Source: Xanthocytophaga agilis
GTDB lineage: Bacteria > Bacteroidota > Bacteroidia > Cytophagales > 172606-1
Assembly: GCF_030068605.1 (NCBI RefSeq)
Contig: NZ_JASJOU010000024.1
Span: forward strand, 1-64,000
Length of the DNA stretch: 64,000 nt
Direction of reading: 5' to 3'
Part shown: in pieces, positions 18,122 to 28,463 of the stretch
Layout of the letters: the number at the start of each line of letters is the position of its first letter
Numbering within the stretch: position 1 is the stretch's first letter
The notes under the pieces: generated by a model
What the model was told of the DNA's origin: nothing
The model's database searches: none
The model's input: only the letters and a program-made list of their open reading frames with translations
Made by a program: the position numbers and the translations under genes

Positions 18122-19930
18122 TTACTGACAAATATAGGACGTTGCTTCAAAGAATTTCCTTTCACCTTCAGGACAAGGGTTAGAAGGTTTGGCACTGACT
18201 GCTCGCCGGACATACTTTCCTGTTACTTTTATTCTCTGACAATCAGGTGCAGGAATCTGATCGGGAAAACAAATAAACTTTTTAGTACCATCTGATAAGG
18301 TAAGTCTACCACCATTGCCGCAATAACAACTAAATGGATGCATTACGCCCTGCAGGCTGTTAAAATCTCCTTCCAAAGTAATTTCAGGTGCTGAAGTTTC
18401 TGTGCTGGCTTGTCCGGATAAATCTAATGCAAACAATTCAAGAGAATGATTGGGTGCGTTGCCTTGTACAATCAATACCTGATTATTGATTACCAGAATT
18501 TCATCTCTTCGATTGAGTTTAAGCTCTGCTGGAAGTGAATATTCTGGTATATTGATACTGCCATTTGATTGAAGAGATAGCATATAGGGACTATAACCAA
18601 AATTAGAATTATCCCAGGAACTTTTGCTTCCTGTCCCAAAAAGAATCAGAATGTTTCCATCGGGTAATGAAGCTGTCTTTATAAATTTTGCATTCTCTGT
18701 CTTTGCATTGGTATAGCCGGTAAGCCAGGTTACACCTTCATTCGCCTGAGGCGTCCATTCTCCTCCAAATGTGTAAAAGCCTCCTTTCTCTGAAATACCT
18801 TTTGATAAAATGATTTCTTTGGGTACAACATTCCAGGAAGGTGCACTCACTGTTTCAAAGTCTTTTCGTACTTTAATGAATCCTATATTACGAGGATCTT
18901 TATTTGCCTCTCCAATGCGGCTACTATTCAATGATTTACTATTAGGATCAGGCTCACCCGCAAAAATTACACAATATCCATCGTTTGTCTCTACAATGCC
19001 TCCAAGTTCAGTATATGTCTGATTATCATTTGACCATTTGTAATATTTCTGGCTAGGGCTGCTAATTTCTGCATACAATGGATACGTTTTACTACCATCA
19101 TAACCACCCGCTTCTGTTCCATGTTCTGTTTTGAATGTATATATAACTTTGGAGTTGATGGATTCTTTGCTAAACTTATGGAGATGAATCCCTCTCGGAT
19201 AGTTATCTCCAAGATCAATGGCAACAAAATTTCCATCCTGGCTTTGGGTAAGAAAGTTGTCAAATGAGTGTCCTGATGTTTGTCCAAAGTTTCTTATAAC
19301 AGAAAGAGTTGTCGGATCAAATGCTACCGCAATTCCACCCTGATGATTTAATCCATCTGAACTTTGATTCATGATACGCTCCATTATAAATAGCAAATAT
19401 CCATTCTGATATTGAAGCGTACCACCATATGAGCTGATATGAAAGATATCTAAATTTTTCTGATCGGACTTTTGTACCTGCTTCTTTAGTAATGTTCCAT
19501 TGGAAGATGCCTTGGATAGAAAAATCAGGTCATTTGTATCATCATTTGAAAAGGTCTGGTAGGTAATATAATAATAGTTACCAACTGCATCATTGGTAGC
19601 TGCTAGTAGGATTGTATTAGCCATATTAGGTAATGGTATGGTCTGAATACTGCTTAGGTTTGTATTGAACTTACTCACAAATATTTTCTGGTTCTGTGTG
19701 TCCTGCCAGATTACTTCACTGTTTCCTTCCGGATTTTTTAATAGAAAAAACATCCTTTGCTGAGATGTCTGCGTCTTATTCGCATCTGGCGGAGTACCTG
19801 TAACTGTAAATTGATATTTCGTGAGATCACCTAAAGGGGTCTTGAAGACTTTTGTTTCAGATTGAGCCCAGGATAAGCAATTAACCAACAGTAATAAAAC
19901 CGTTAGTATCCATCTGAAGCTAAGATACAT
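18122..19930 (-). CDS. Secreted protein of unknown function, propeller-like
   Basis: The protein has 602 residues and I do not recognise its family. It has a good signal peptide (MYLSFRWILTVLLLLVNCLSWAQ, cleavage near residue 22). The body shows repeated patterns of short beta-strands with aromatic/Gly turns and recurring phrases such as NGYLLFIM, GNFVAIDLGD, DGYCVIFAGE and DGNILILFG, which suggest a beta-propeller of WD/Kelch-like type. The last ~80 residues are Cys-rich (CYCGNGG, CFPD, DCQR, NPCPEG, YICQ), so a small disulphide-stabilised tail is likely. No T9SS sorting domain is evident. It stands alone on the - strand between intergenic gaps. Confidence 0.75.
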   Translation of the reverse strand: MYLSFRWILTVLLLLVNCLSWAQSETKVFKTPLGDLTKYQFTVTGTPPDANKTQTSQQRMFFLLKNPEGNSEVIWQDTQNQKIFVSKFNTNLSSIQTIPLPNMANTILLAATNDAVGNYYYITYQTFSNDDTNDLIFLSKASSNGTLLKKQVQKSDQKNLDIFHISSYGGTLQYQNGYLLFIMERIMNQSSDGLNHQGGIAVAFDPTTLSVIRNFGQTSGHSFDNFLTQSQDGNFVAIDLGDNYPRGIHLHKFSKESINSKVIYTFKTEHGTEAGGYDGSKTYPLYAEISSPSQKYYKWSNDNQTYTELGGIVETNDGYCVIFAGEPDPNSKSLNSSRIGEANKDPRNIGFIKVRKDFETVSAPSWNVVPKEIILSKGISEKGGFYTFGGEWTPQANEGVTWLTGYTNAKTENAKFIKTASLPDGNILILFGTGSKSSWDNSNFGYSPYMLSLQSNGSINIPEYSLPAELKLNRRDEILVINNQVLIVQGNAPNHSLELFALDLSGQASTETSAPEITLEGDFNSLQGVMHPFSCYCGNGGRLTLSDGTKKFICFPDQIPAPDCQRIKVTGKYVRRAVSAKPSNPCPEGERKFFEATSYICQ

Positions 19931-20097
19931 AGTACAGTGTTGATAGAATAGTAAAGAAATAAGTTGGAAGTCGAAGATATTGTTAATGAGTATGTTAAGA
20001 TAGGAAGAATCATCCTATGGTCAAATCTGGATAGAAGAAAATAGTATATGTGTATATGTAATGACTTGTCTTTCTAAAGAATAGAGTAGGTATAAAC

Positions 20098-20145
20098 AGA
20101 TACATCTACCTATAAAGATTTTTAATCTCATGGGTAGATGTATCT
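20098..20145 (-). terminator. Hairpin downstream of the HAMP-GAF gene
   Basis: A 13-bp perfect inverted repeat (20098-20110 and 20133-20145) has an additional inner stem AGATT/AATCT. It lies 33 bp after the stop at 20178. The T tract is weak on either strand, so termination strength is uncertain. Confidence 0.5.
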
Positions 20146-20177
20146 ATTCTTGGATAACTAAATATTGATTCGTAGCT

Positions 20178-21788
20178 TTATTGGTGTTGGAATTGACTCA
20201 GGGTATCCTCCATTTCACGGGTTTTTCGTTCCATCTCTTCCTGAGTAGCAGCGAGTTCTTCCATGTTTTGACGCATCTCCTCTTCCTGGGCTCTTAACTC
20301 CTCTGCCTGTAACTGAGACTGAGCCAGCAACTGCTGAATCTTCTGATTGGTTTTCAAAATAGTCAACTCGGCAGCTATGGCATTACAAGCTTCCTGTAAG
20401 AAGGTTATCTGATAGGGTTCCAACGGTTGGAAAGAGGCCAGCTCCAGAGCACCTTCTACACCTTGTTCAGATAAGAAGGGAACAATGAGCAAACAGGTTG
20501 GATTGGCTGTGCCTAACCCGCTACTGATCCGAACATAGTTTTCCGGGATATCGGTCAGATAGATAATATCTCGTTCCTGACAAGCCGATCCAATCAATCC
20601 TTCTCCCCATTCCAGACGTTTTTTCAGGTATTTTCTTCGTTCATAGGCATAGGTAGCTACCACATCCAGATAAAGTTGTTTATCTTCTTCTACCACATGA
20701 AAGATAGATCCTTGATTGGCTTTTACATATTTGACAACAAACTGGATCAGTGTTGCATGTAAAGTTTGGTGATCCATATTTTTATTGCGTAGCAACTGAC
20801 TCAGTTTGGATAAACCCTCATTGTGCCAGTTCTTCTGGGCTTCTTTCTGTGCAGATTCCTTCAGACTGTTACGCATTTGTAGTAAAGCTTGTACAATAGG
20901 GCCTTTGCCATTGTACATGGAGGCTTCTACAGAGAAGTTGTTCTGGGCTACCTGGCGGGTAAAGTCCATAAGTTGTTTCTGATTAACAACCAGTTGATGC
21001 AATGACCCAATCATACGGGATACCTCATCTTTATTTTCATTGAGTATTACATCAGGTAATTCTCCTTCAGATAATTGTTCCAGATTTGACTTAGCTTGAT
21101 TAATAGGACGGGTAATAGATTGGATGAGTAGATTTGAGAAAAGAAAGAGAATGATTCCCGCGATCACTATGAAAATAATAATCCCCCATTTGGCTGTATT
21201 CTCCTGTGATTGTATCTCCAGGATCAGTGTATGCGATTCTGCCTCAAGATCTTTTTCCAGAGTTTGTGTAGTGTTTATAAGGTTTTGGAATGAAGTAGAG
21301 TATTCGCTAAACAAAAACTCTTTAACTTCCTGATACTTTAGCGAATCAGATGATGTGCTGTTCAGTATTTTATCAAAATTGTTCTGGCTCAGAGCGGAAA
21401 GATCTTCAACCTTAGCCAGGAATTTTAGTTTGAGTTCCTGAAGCTCAGGAGAAAGGTTTTGATGTTTTTTGACACGATTTGTTGACTCTTTCAGAAGAGC
21501 TTGATGATTTTTGAACCATTCTTTTAATTGGTTTGCTCTGTCTGCTTCTGTTTCTGTGTTAATGATAAAGGCAAATCCCAGATGTCCCCGTAGTGCATTG
21601 TACAGATGTTTTGTTTCTGCAATTTCTTCCTTTAAGGTATTAAGATGGTCAATCCTGTCACTCATTTGTTCGCTCTTAGCAGAAGTATACCAGAAAACAA
21701 CTGCTATTACAGAGAAAAAAAAGAGAGATGTATAAACAATTACCAAAAGCCTCCTACCAATAGAGAGGTTTCTTAATAGTGTACGCAT
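20178..21788 (-). CDS. Membrane sensor with HAMP, GAF and long C-terminal coiled coil
   Basis: The protein has 536 residues. A first membrane segment lies at about 13-35 and a second at about 205-227, flanking a ~170-residue helical periplasmic sensor domain. A HAMP domain follows (QSITRPINQAKSNLEQLSEGELPDV, ~225-285), then a GAF domain (~345-470: GLSKLSQLLR, GSIFHVVEED, ECRERD-like and LLIVPFL segments). The C-terminus is a charged coiled coil of ~55 residues (EELRAQEEEMRQNMEELAATQEEMER). No histidine kinase, cyclase or methyl-accepting hairpin is present. It therefore resembles a chemoreceptor-like or scaffold sensor whose output partner is encoded elsewhere. It is a single gene with no linked regulator. 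Confidence 0.87.
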   Translation of the reverse strand: MRTLLRNLSIGRRLLVIVYTSLFFFSVIAVVFWYTSAKSEQMSDRIDHLNTLKEEIAETKHLYNALRGHLGFAFIINTETEADRANQLKEWFKNHQALLKESTNRVKKHQNLSPELQELKLKFLAKVEDLSALSQNNFDKILNSTSSDSLKYQEVKEFLFSEYSTSFQNLINTTQTLEKDLEAESHTLILEIQSQENTAKWGIIIFIVIAGIILFLFSNLLIQSITRPINQAKSNLEQLSEGELPDVILNENKDEVSRMIGSLHQLVVNQKQLMDFTRQVAQNNFSVEASMYNGKGPIVQALLQMRNSLKESAQKEAQKNWHNEGLSKLSQLLRNKNMDHQTLHATLIQFVVKYVKANQGSIFHVVEEDKQLYLDVVATYAYERRKYLKKRLEWGEGLIGSACQERDIIYLTDIPENYVRISSGLGTANPTCLLIVPFLSEQGVEGALELASFQPLEPYQITFLQEACNAIAAELTILKTNQKIQQLLAQSQLQAEELRAQEEEMRQNMEELAATQEEMERKTREMEDTLSQFQHQ

Positions 21789-22150
21789 ACTGTAAAGTAT
21801 ATATGAATAAGAATATTATTAGTTACGAAGTATTGGTCAAAAATAGTGGAAGCCATTTCCAATCACCATCGCTTATCAGGAATATTCATAGACATGTAAG
21901 AACTATCTCAAATTAGATAGACTCTGAAGGATTCTTAGTACAGGTTTTGGGAATATCTGGGAAATTACGAAATGTATGCTATTGACTTACTATGGGTTGG
22001 GTTTGGGTAGGTGTATTGTAAAAGTATTTAAGTGCAGAAGATATTATGTTAAAATAGTATTTGTATGTGTTAATATTCTGCGGGATTGTATTTTTTCAAA
22101 ATGATAAATTGCTGGTAGAAACCATTAACCTTTCTTAAAAGTATTTATCT
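21789..22150. other. Intergenic region upstream of SusC pair 1
   Basis: A 362-bp AT-rich gap between divergently transcribed genes; it must hold promoters for the HAMP-GAF gene and the first SusC gene. No gene, long repeat or exact TAnnTTTG element with good spacing was found. Confidence 0.35.
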
Positions 22151-25100
22151 ATGAAGAACATCCCGAAAAAATGTATGGTTGGATTACAGTTCCTTTTTCT
22201 GGGTCTGTTTGTAATACCGCAGGTATATGCACAGGTTGTAGTAAAGGGTACTGTTAGAACTGAGACAGGAGAGGCTTTCCCTGCCGTTAGCATCTTTATA
22301 AAGGGTACAAGCAAAGGAACCAAGACAGACGCTGAGGGAAAATTTAATATTGAAACTCCCGGACCAGAAGCTGTACTGGTATTTACTTTTGTAGGCTATC
22401 AGAAAAAAGAAGTACAGGTGGGCAATACTTCTGTACTGGAAGTTACATTAGAGCCCGATATCAGAGCACTGGATGAAGTAGTTGTAACTGCATTGGGTAT
22501 TAAGCGCGAAAAGAAACAGCTGACCTATAGTACTCAGGAAGTAAAGGCTGAGGAAATTAGCAGAGCCAAGGAAACGGGTGTATTAAACTCACTGACTGGA
22601 AAGATCTCAGGTGTACAGATAACTTCTTCAACCGGGCAACCAGGAAGTTCTTCTCGTATTGTGATTCGAGGAACAAGTTCTTTACTGGGTGATAATGAAG
22701 CATTGATTGTATTGGATGGTGTACCTATCAATAATAGTCAGACAGGAAATGCCGGACCCGGAAATGGTGTCAGTCGTTTATCGGATATTGATCCTTCTAT
22801 CATTGAAAGTATCAACGTCTTAAAAGGTTCTGCAGCTTCTGCATTGTATGGATCAAGTGCTGCTCGTGGAGTGGTAATGATTACAACCAAAAACGGAAGT
22901 GCATACAAGAAGCCTTCTATCAACTTTACATCTCAGTTTTCATTGGAAAGTCCAATCCTGCCCTCTGTTCAAAGCAAGTATGCACAAGGGACTGGAGGTG
23001 TGTATTACAATGGAGAAGACCAGAAAACAAGTTTGTTATGGGGGCCGGAAATTAAAGGATTGACAGTGAATGGGGTGCCTGTACGAAATAAAAATCCAAT
23101 GAAAGAGTTCTTTCAGACAGGAAAAACATACACAAATTCATTAAGTGCTCAGGGTGGTTCTGATAAATCAAATTATCTGCTTTCCTACTCTTACCTGGAT
23201 CAGACCGGAACGGTGCCTACTACCAATTACAAACGTCATTCTGCATTCCTGAAATTCCAAAATCAATTATTTGATAACTTAACCAGCACATTTCAATTCA
23301 ACTATGTAAATTCTACTAATCACCGGATTGCTGAGGGATATGGTCTGGAAAGTCCTTTGTGGACAGTCTTTACCGCTCCATTTACCTGGGATCCGAAACC
23401 TGCACTGGATGCAAATGGAAATCAACGTGTATTCCGTTATTCACGTAATAATCCATACTGGGTATTGGATAATATCTACAACGATTCAAGAAACAATCGA
23501 TTCCTTCCCGTTCTGACATTAACATATAAACCACTAACCTGGTTAACAATCAGTGAACGTGTTGGCGCAGATGTATATACCGAGCAAATCAAGTACTTTG
23601 AAGCTCCCAGTGATGTACTAGCTACCAAAGGTGTTATTACAGACCGAAACAATAACTTTCGTCAGTTTAATAATGATTTAATTATTGAGGCACGGAAAAA
23701 TTTTGGTCCGGATTGGGATGTAAGTCTGTTATTGGGTAATAACCTTTTCTCAACCTATTCTCAAACCTACCAGATTCAAGGTACTGGTTTGACAGTTGAT
23801 AACTTCAATAACGTTAGCAATGCAGAACGTCAGGTGAGTTATGAAAATTATTCCAGAAAGAGAAAAGTTGGTTTTTATGGACAAACGAATGTAGAATATA
23901 AAGGCTTACTGAACTTCTCACTGACAGGCCGTTATGATGGTACATCTGTTTTGGCTAAAGGAAATAATTACTATGCCTATGGTTCGGCCTCTATGGGCTT
24001 TATTTTCTCTGAGTTGCTGTCTTCTGTTCCTGCCATCAATTTTGGAAAACTTCGCCTGTCTTATTCTAAGGTAGGGAATGACAATGTGGGTCCTTATAGC
24101 CTTACTACACCATATACCACTGCTACAAACTTTCCTTTTAACGGACAGAATGGCTTCTTGATGCAGAATACGCTGGGCAATGCCAATCTGGTCAATGAAA
24201 ATACGAATGAGTTTGAGGTAGGATTGGAAATGAAGTTACTACAGAATCGTATTGGTTTTGAAGCAAGTTATTTTGATAGAAGACACAAAGATCTCCTGAC
24301 TCAGAATATTCCTATTGCTCCATCTACAGGCTATAGTTATACAACACTGAATGCTGGAGATATGACTAATAAGGGAGTTGAGGTGTTGTTGAATCTAACA
24401 CCTGTAAAAGCAGATAATTTTTCCTGGGATGTAACGGTAAACTATACAAAGATTAACAATAAAGTTACCCGTATCTATGGAGGTCAGGATCAATTAAACT
24501 TGGGCCAGACGTATGCCTTTGTGGGTGATCCTTATGGGACATTCTATAATTATGGATATAAACGTAATGAACAGGGACGTATCCTGATCGATGATAGTGG
24601 ATTGCCTTTGCTAAGTTCTGATTATCAAAAAGTAGGTAATATACAACCTGACTGGCTAGGGGGGATTACAAATACCTTTCGTTATAAGGGGATCACTTTA
24701 AGTTTCTTCTTTGATATGAAAAAGGGAGGAGATATTATGAACTCTGATCAGCGATATGGATATTTCTACGGCACACCAAAAATAACAGAAAACCGCGAAA
24801 ACCGTGTGGTGTCAGGTATTCGGGAATCGGATGGACAAGAGAATACTACGGAAGTAACTGGACAGGCTTACTATCAGAGATTAAATACAATCTATGAAGA
24901 AGCAGTACAGGATGGTACTTACATCAAGTTGCGAAATGTGAGCCTTAGCTATAACTTCTCAAAGTTACTACTTCAGAAAACACCTTTTGCTACGGCTTCT
25001 CTGACTGCAACTGGACGTAACCTGTGGATTTATTCTCCTCATTTTACAGGCGCAGACCCGGAAGTAAACAGTTTTGGTACTGGTAATGATGCGATTGGAA

Positions 25101-25165
25101 CGTATGCTTATTCTGTTCCGACTTCGCGGTCTTTCAATTTTACGTTATCTGTAACGTTTAAATAA
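22151..25165 (+). CDS. SusC/RagA family TonB-linked outer-membrane transporter (pair 1)
   Basis: The protein has 1004 residues. A signal peptide (to about VYAQ, residue 26) is followed by a carboxypeptidase-D-like regulatory domain (~29-115: VKGTVRTETGEAFPAVSI, VFTFVGYQKKEV). Next come a TonB-box-like segment (ALDEVVVTALGI, ~117-128) and a plug domain (~130-240: LTGKISGVQITSS, IVIRGTSSL, VLDGVPINN, SALYGSSAARGVVMITTK). A large beta-barrel follows, ending in an aromatic strand (FNFTLSVTFK). With its SusD partner 44 bp downstream it forms an active transporter for oligosaccharides or other large substrates across the outer membrane. The substrate is not evident. It is shorter than the second SusC in this window and belongs to a different subgroup. 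Confidence 0.96.
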   Translation: MKNIPKKCMVGLQFLFLGLFVIPQVYAQVVVKGTVRTETGEAFPAVSIFIKGTSKGTKTDAEGKFNIETPGPEAVLVFTFVGYQKKEVQVGNTSVLEVTLEPDIRALDEVVVTALGIKREKKQLTYSTQEVKAEEISRAKETGVLNSLTGKISGVQITSSTGQPGSSSRIVIRGTSSLLGDNEALIVLDGVPINNSQTGNAGPGNGVSRLSDIDPSIIESINVLKGSAASALYGSSAARGVVMITTKNGSAYKKPSINFTSQFSLESPILPSVQSKYAQGTGGVYYNGEDQKTSLLWGPEIKGLTVNGVPVRNKNPMKEFFQTGKTYTNSLSAQGGSDKSNYLLSYSYLDQTGTVPTTNYKRHSAFLKFQNQLFDNLTSTFQFNYVNSTNHRIAEGYGLESPLWTVFTAPFTWDPKPALDANGNQRVFRYSRNNPYWVLDNIYNDSRNNRFLPVLTLTYKPLTWLTISERVGADVYTEQIKYFEAPSDVLATKGVITDRNNNFRQFNNDLIIEARKNFGPDWDVSLLLGNNLFSTYSQTYQIQGTGLTVDNFNNVSNAERQVSYENYSRKRKVGFYGQTNVEYKGLLNFSLTGRYDGTSVLAKGNNYYAYGSASMGFIFSELLSSVPAINFGKLRLSYSKVGNDNVGPYSLTTPYTTATNFPFNGQNGFLMQNTLGNANLVNENTNEFEVGLEMKLLQNRIGFEASYFDRRHKDLLTQNIPIAPSTGYSYTTLNAGDMTNKGVEVLLNLTPVKADNFSWDVTVNYTKINNKVTRIYGGQDQLNLGQTYAFVGDPYGTFYNYGYKRNEQGRILIDDSGLPLLSSDYQKVGNIQPDWLGGITNTFRYKGITLSFFFDMKKGGDIMNSDQRYGYFYGTPKITENRENRVVSGIRESDGQENTTEVTGQAYYQRLNTIYEEAVQDGTYIKLRNVSLSYNFSKLLLQKTPFATASLTATGRNLWIYSPHFTGADPEVNSFGTGNDAIGTYAYSVPTSRSFNFTLSVTFK

Positions 25166-25209
25166 TCTATCTGACGCAAAATTCTTGTAGCCTAATCTGA
25201 AAATTCACA

Positions 25210-26598
25210 ATGAAATATATAAAGCTTTCTTTAGTTGCTGCTTTCCTGATCATTTGCACAGGATGTGATAAGTACCTTGATGTAAATAGTAACCCTAATA
25301 ATCCTGAAGATGTGCAGGAAAAACTAATCCTATCTCCTGTGGAGTATAATCTTGCGCAAGGTGTTATTGGTGGATGGTCTAGCGTACATGTAAATCACTT
25401 TATGCAGACAGTAGCCCTGAATCAGCCAGTGCCTAATGTAGGTACTTATCTGCTGGCTAATACGGATGAAAACGATACATGGTATTATCTCTACACTATC
25501 TGTCTGCAAAATCTGCATTTGCTCAACAGCAAAGCAGAAGCTAATAGCAATTTGAAATATGCAGGTATTGCTAAGATTCTAACAGCGTATTGCCTGGGAT
25601 ATGGAACTACTTTGTGGGGTGATATTCCATACTCAGAGGCATTTGCAGGGAGCGGAAATTTCTATCCTACCTATGATAGTCAGGAAGATATTTACAAAAC
25701 TATTCAGGATTTATTGGATAAAGGTATCGCTAATCTTGAAGCAGGGACCGGACTGACTCCTGGCAGTGATGACTATTTGTATAACGGAGATGCAGACAAA
25801 TGGATACGAGCAGCCTATACATTAAAGGCGCGTTATTATATGCACTTAACCAAGGCTCCAGGGTATAATGCTGCTACACAGGCAGGTTTGGCCTTGGCTG
25901 CTTTGGAAAAGGGGATGCAGTCAAATGATGATGATCTGGAATTTCCTTATCCGGGAGGAGCTGGGACCCAAAATCGTTGGTACTCGAATTTTTTACCTGT
26001 AGAAACACTAATAATGTCCGCACATACAGTGAATCTGTTAAAAGATCGTCAGGACCCACGTATCTCAAAGCTGGTTGCACTCTCAGAAGAAGATGGTGTA
26101 TACAGAGGACGTGAGATAGGAACAGAAGGTATTGGTAGTCTGGGATCTTACTCAATAGGAGGTCAATTTTATGCAGGAGAAGCTTCCTCACTGGTTCTGA
26201 TTAATTATCGTGAGGCGTTATTTCTGAAAGCCGAAGCTGATTTGCTTACCAGTGGCTATGCTGCTGCTCAGGATTCTTATGCTGCTGCCATTCAGGCAGA
26301 TATGTCTAAATTAGGAGTCTCTGGCTCGTCTGCAGCTTATCTGGCTAGTAGAGGAACCTTGACTGCCAGTAATGCGCTGGAGCGGATTATGGAAGAGAAA
26401 AGTATTGCTAATATCTTTTCTGTAGAAGTATTCAGTGACTGGCGACGTACAGGATATCCTGCTCTCAATTTAGTGCCACATGCCTTATTTACAGCAATCC
26501 CCAGAAGATTGATCTATCCAAACTCTGAGATTTCAACAAATCCTCAGCCACAACAAAGTGCAACATTGAAAGATCGTGTATGGAGTGATCCTGAATGA
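25210..26598 (+). CDS. SusD/RagB family nutrient-binding lipoprotein (pair 1)
   Basis: The protein has 462 residues. The lipoprotein signal peptide ends at LIICTGC, with the lipidated Cys at 19, followed by DKYLDVNSNPNNPEDV, the usual start of the SusD-like type 2 group. The fold is helical with TPR-like pairs, and the C-terminal region contains ALERIMEEKSIANIF and a DWRRTGYPAL motif typical of this group. It caps the SusC barrel at the cell surface and binds substrate. It is co-transcribed with the SusC gene and a strong terminator follows, so the pair forms its own unit. Confidence 0.95.
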   Translation: MKYIKLSLVAAFLIICTGCDKYLDVNSNPNNPEDVQEKLILSPVEYNLAQGVIGGWSSVHVNHFMQTVALNQPVPNVGTYLLANTDENDTWYYLYTICLQNLHLLNSKAEANSNLKYAGIAKILTAYCLGYGTTLWGDIPYSEAFAGSGNFYPTYDSQEDIYKTIQDLLDKGIANLEAGTGLTPGSDDYLYNGDADKWIRAAYTLKARYYMHLTKAPGYNAATQAGLALAALEKGMQSNDDDLEFPYPGGAGTQNRWYSNFLPVETLIMSAHTVNLLKDRQDPRISKLVALSEEDGVYRGREIGTEGIGSLGSYSIGGQFYAGEASSLVLINYREALFLKAEADLLTSGYAAAQDSYAAAIQADMSKLGVSGSSAAYLASRGTLTASNALERIMEEKSIANIFSVEVFSDWRRTGYPALNLVPHALFTAIPRRLIYPNSEISTNPQPQQSATLKDRVWSDPE

Positions 26599-26620
26599 TG
26601 GAACATATAACCTGGTTTGA

Positions 26621-26651
26621 AAAGGTTGTCATACATATGACAACCTTTTTT
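26621..26651 (+). terminator. Intrinsic terminator after SusD pair 1
   Basis: A near-perfect palindrome (AAAGGTTGTCAT and its complement, 26621-26632 and 26637-26648) with a very short loop runs into six T. It is strong and separates pair 1 from the hydrolase gene. Confidence 0.88.
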
Positions 26652-26759
26652 GTTGTATTCAAGTAATTTGGATAGGTTGTAAAATGATTTTCTTTACTAA
26701 TGAACTGGTTGTGTTTTTATTGAGTTAAATTGAGTCGTAATTAGTGAAAACGCAGGTTT

Positions 26760-28253
26760 ATGGCTCGAATTGTTTCCTTCTGGATAAAAATAATATGTGT
26801 TTTGGGTGTAATAAGTATTGGAAAGTACTACCCACTAAAAGCACAAGTGAAAAGTGTATTACACCTACACCCACAGAACTCACACTATTTTTTGTATCAG
26901 AACAGACCGATGGTTTTGGTAGGGTCAGGTGAACATTATGGCTCTGTTATAAATCTTGATTTTGACTACAAGAAATACTTACACACTATTGCTAACGAGG
27001 GTTTGAATGTGACAAGAGTATTTATGGGTGCCTATGTGGAGAAACTGGGAGATTTTGGAATCACCCGAAACAATATAGCACCACGGGAAGGCCGATTACT
27101 ATTGCCATGGGCACGAAGTAAAACACCTGGTTATGTATTAGGCGGATATAAATTTGATCTGACTACCTGGGATCAGGACTACTTTGCCAGATTGAAGGAC
27201 TTTATGACTGAAGCAGCCCGACTAGGTATTATGGTAGAGATCAATCTGTTTTCGTCTTATTATGAAGATGGATGGAAATACAGTGCGTTTAACAGAATAA
27301 ATAATGTCAATCACACTGACACTATTACTTCTAAACAGGTAAACACATTGGCGAATGGAAATATTCTGGGGTATCAGGAAAAGTATGTACGTAAATTGGT
27401 ACAGGAACTGCTGCCGTTTGGAAATTTTTATTTTGAGATTCAGAACGAACCATGGTGGGATCAATCTGAGGAAACTTTTGTGTGGAATGAATATGGAGCC
27501 CCTAAAGACTGGTTTACTCAAATTCAGATTGTATCACAGAAGTCCAGAGAATGGCAAAAGAAAGTAGCACAATGGATTAGAGAGGAAGAACAAAAACTCT
27601 CTGCCAAACCACATTTGATTTCTCAAAATATAAGTAACTTTTATTACCCTATTGCTGACACAGATTCCAATGTATCTATCTTTAATTTTCATTATGCATT
27701 GCCTAAAGCGGTAACAGATAATTATTATCTGAATAAAGCGGTTGGTTTTAATGAAACAGGATTTGCAGGTAGAGAAGACAAAACCTATCGTCGACAGGCT
27801 TGGCGATTTTTAATGGCAGGTGGGGGCTTATTCAACCATCTGGATTATTCGTTTTCCGTTGGGAACGAAACAGGACAGGATACTTCCTATAAAGCTCCAG
27901 GTGGCGGAAGTGTCATGCTTCGTAAACAATTGAGTATATTGAAACACTTTTTTGATAGAATAGGATTTATCAACTTATTTCCGGATGCTTCAGTGGTACA
28001 GACCGCCCCCGGAGCTGTTACTTATACATTAAGTGATAGAAAGTCGCAATGGGTAATCTACTGGGAGTCTATGACCCCTCATATGTATGACCTTACAATT
28101 AATCTCCCTAAGGGTGTCTATGAAGCAGAATGGTTTGATGTAACTACTGGAAAGTCCATACAGAAAATTTCTACTGGAAGTGGAAAATTATCTGTTCCTG
28201 GTAATGGGGAGGATAGGGTAGTTGTGATACGCAAAAGCTCTATAGGTAAGTAG
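26760..28253 (+). CDS. Secreted clan GH-A-like glycoside hydrolase
   Basis: The protein has 497 residues, and a signal peptide ends near PLKAQ (residue ~29). The fold reads as a TIM barrel followed by a small C-terminal beta domain (~405-497, YTLSDRKSQWVIYWES, YEAEWFDVTTGKSIQKI) of the type often attached to DUF4038-like and cellulase-like hydrolases. The pattern EIQNEPWW puts a likely acid/base Glu at residue 230 after strand 4, and VGFNETGFAG puts a likely nucleophile Glu at 332. This spacing fits retaining clan GH-A enzymes. It sits between the two SusC/SusD pairs, so it probably cleaves a plant-type polysaccharide at the cell surface or in the periplasm. The family number cannot be fixed by eye. 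Confidence 0.8.
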   Translation: MARIVSFWIKIICVLGVISIGKYYPLKAQVKSVLHLHPQNSHYFLYQNRPMVLVGSGEHYGSVINLDFDYKKYLHTIANEGLNVTRVFMGAYVEKLGDFGITRNNIAPREGRLLLPWARSKTPGYVLGGYKFDLTTWDQDYFARLKDFMTEAARLGIMVEINLFSSYYEDGWKYSAFNRINNVNHTDTITSKQVNTLANGNILGYQEKYVRKLVQELLPFGNFYFEIQNEPWWDQSEETFVWNEYGAPKDWFTQIQIVSQKSREWQKKVAQWIREEEQKLSAKPHLISQNISNFYYPIADTDSNVSIFNFHYALPKAVTDNYYLNKAVGFNETGFAGREDKTYRRQAWRFLMAGGGLFNHLDYSFSVGNETGQDTSYKAPGGGSVMLRKQLSILKHFFDRIGFINLFPDASVVQTAPGAVTYTLSDRKSQWVIYWESMTPHMYDLTINLPKGVYEAEWFDVTTGKSIQKISTGSGKLSVPGNGEDRVVVIRKSSIGK

Positions 28254-28289
28254 AGAATGTAATAAGATTCTATATTTATGGCTTAGCCT

Positions 28290-28448
28290 ATGCTATTGGT
28301 TTGGCGAAATGATACACAAAGCCCTACTCACTACTATGCTTATTCCGGGCATTCCAGTGCAACTGATTCGTTAAAGTTTTATCAAGGCCCTTATACATTT
28401 GGGCGAGACATGAAAAACATATACATACATATTGAAATAACGAAATAG
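28290..28448 (+). CDS. Possible small protein of 52 residues
   Basis: An ATG-initiated frame of 52 codons encodes MLLVWRNDTQSPTHYYAYS..., ends GRDMKNIYIHIEITK, and is followed 15 nt later by a strong terminator. It has no signal peptide, membrane segment or recognisable domain. The placement before a terminator favours a real transcript, but the frame may be incidental and the transcript could be a small RNA or the tail of the hydrolase mRNA. Confidence 0.25.
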   Translation: MLLVWRNDTQSPTHYYAYSGHSSATDSLKFYQGPYTFGRDMKNIYIHIEITK

Positions 28449-28463
28449 GTAATTGGTTGTGCT

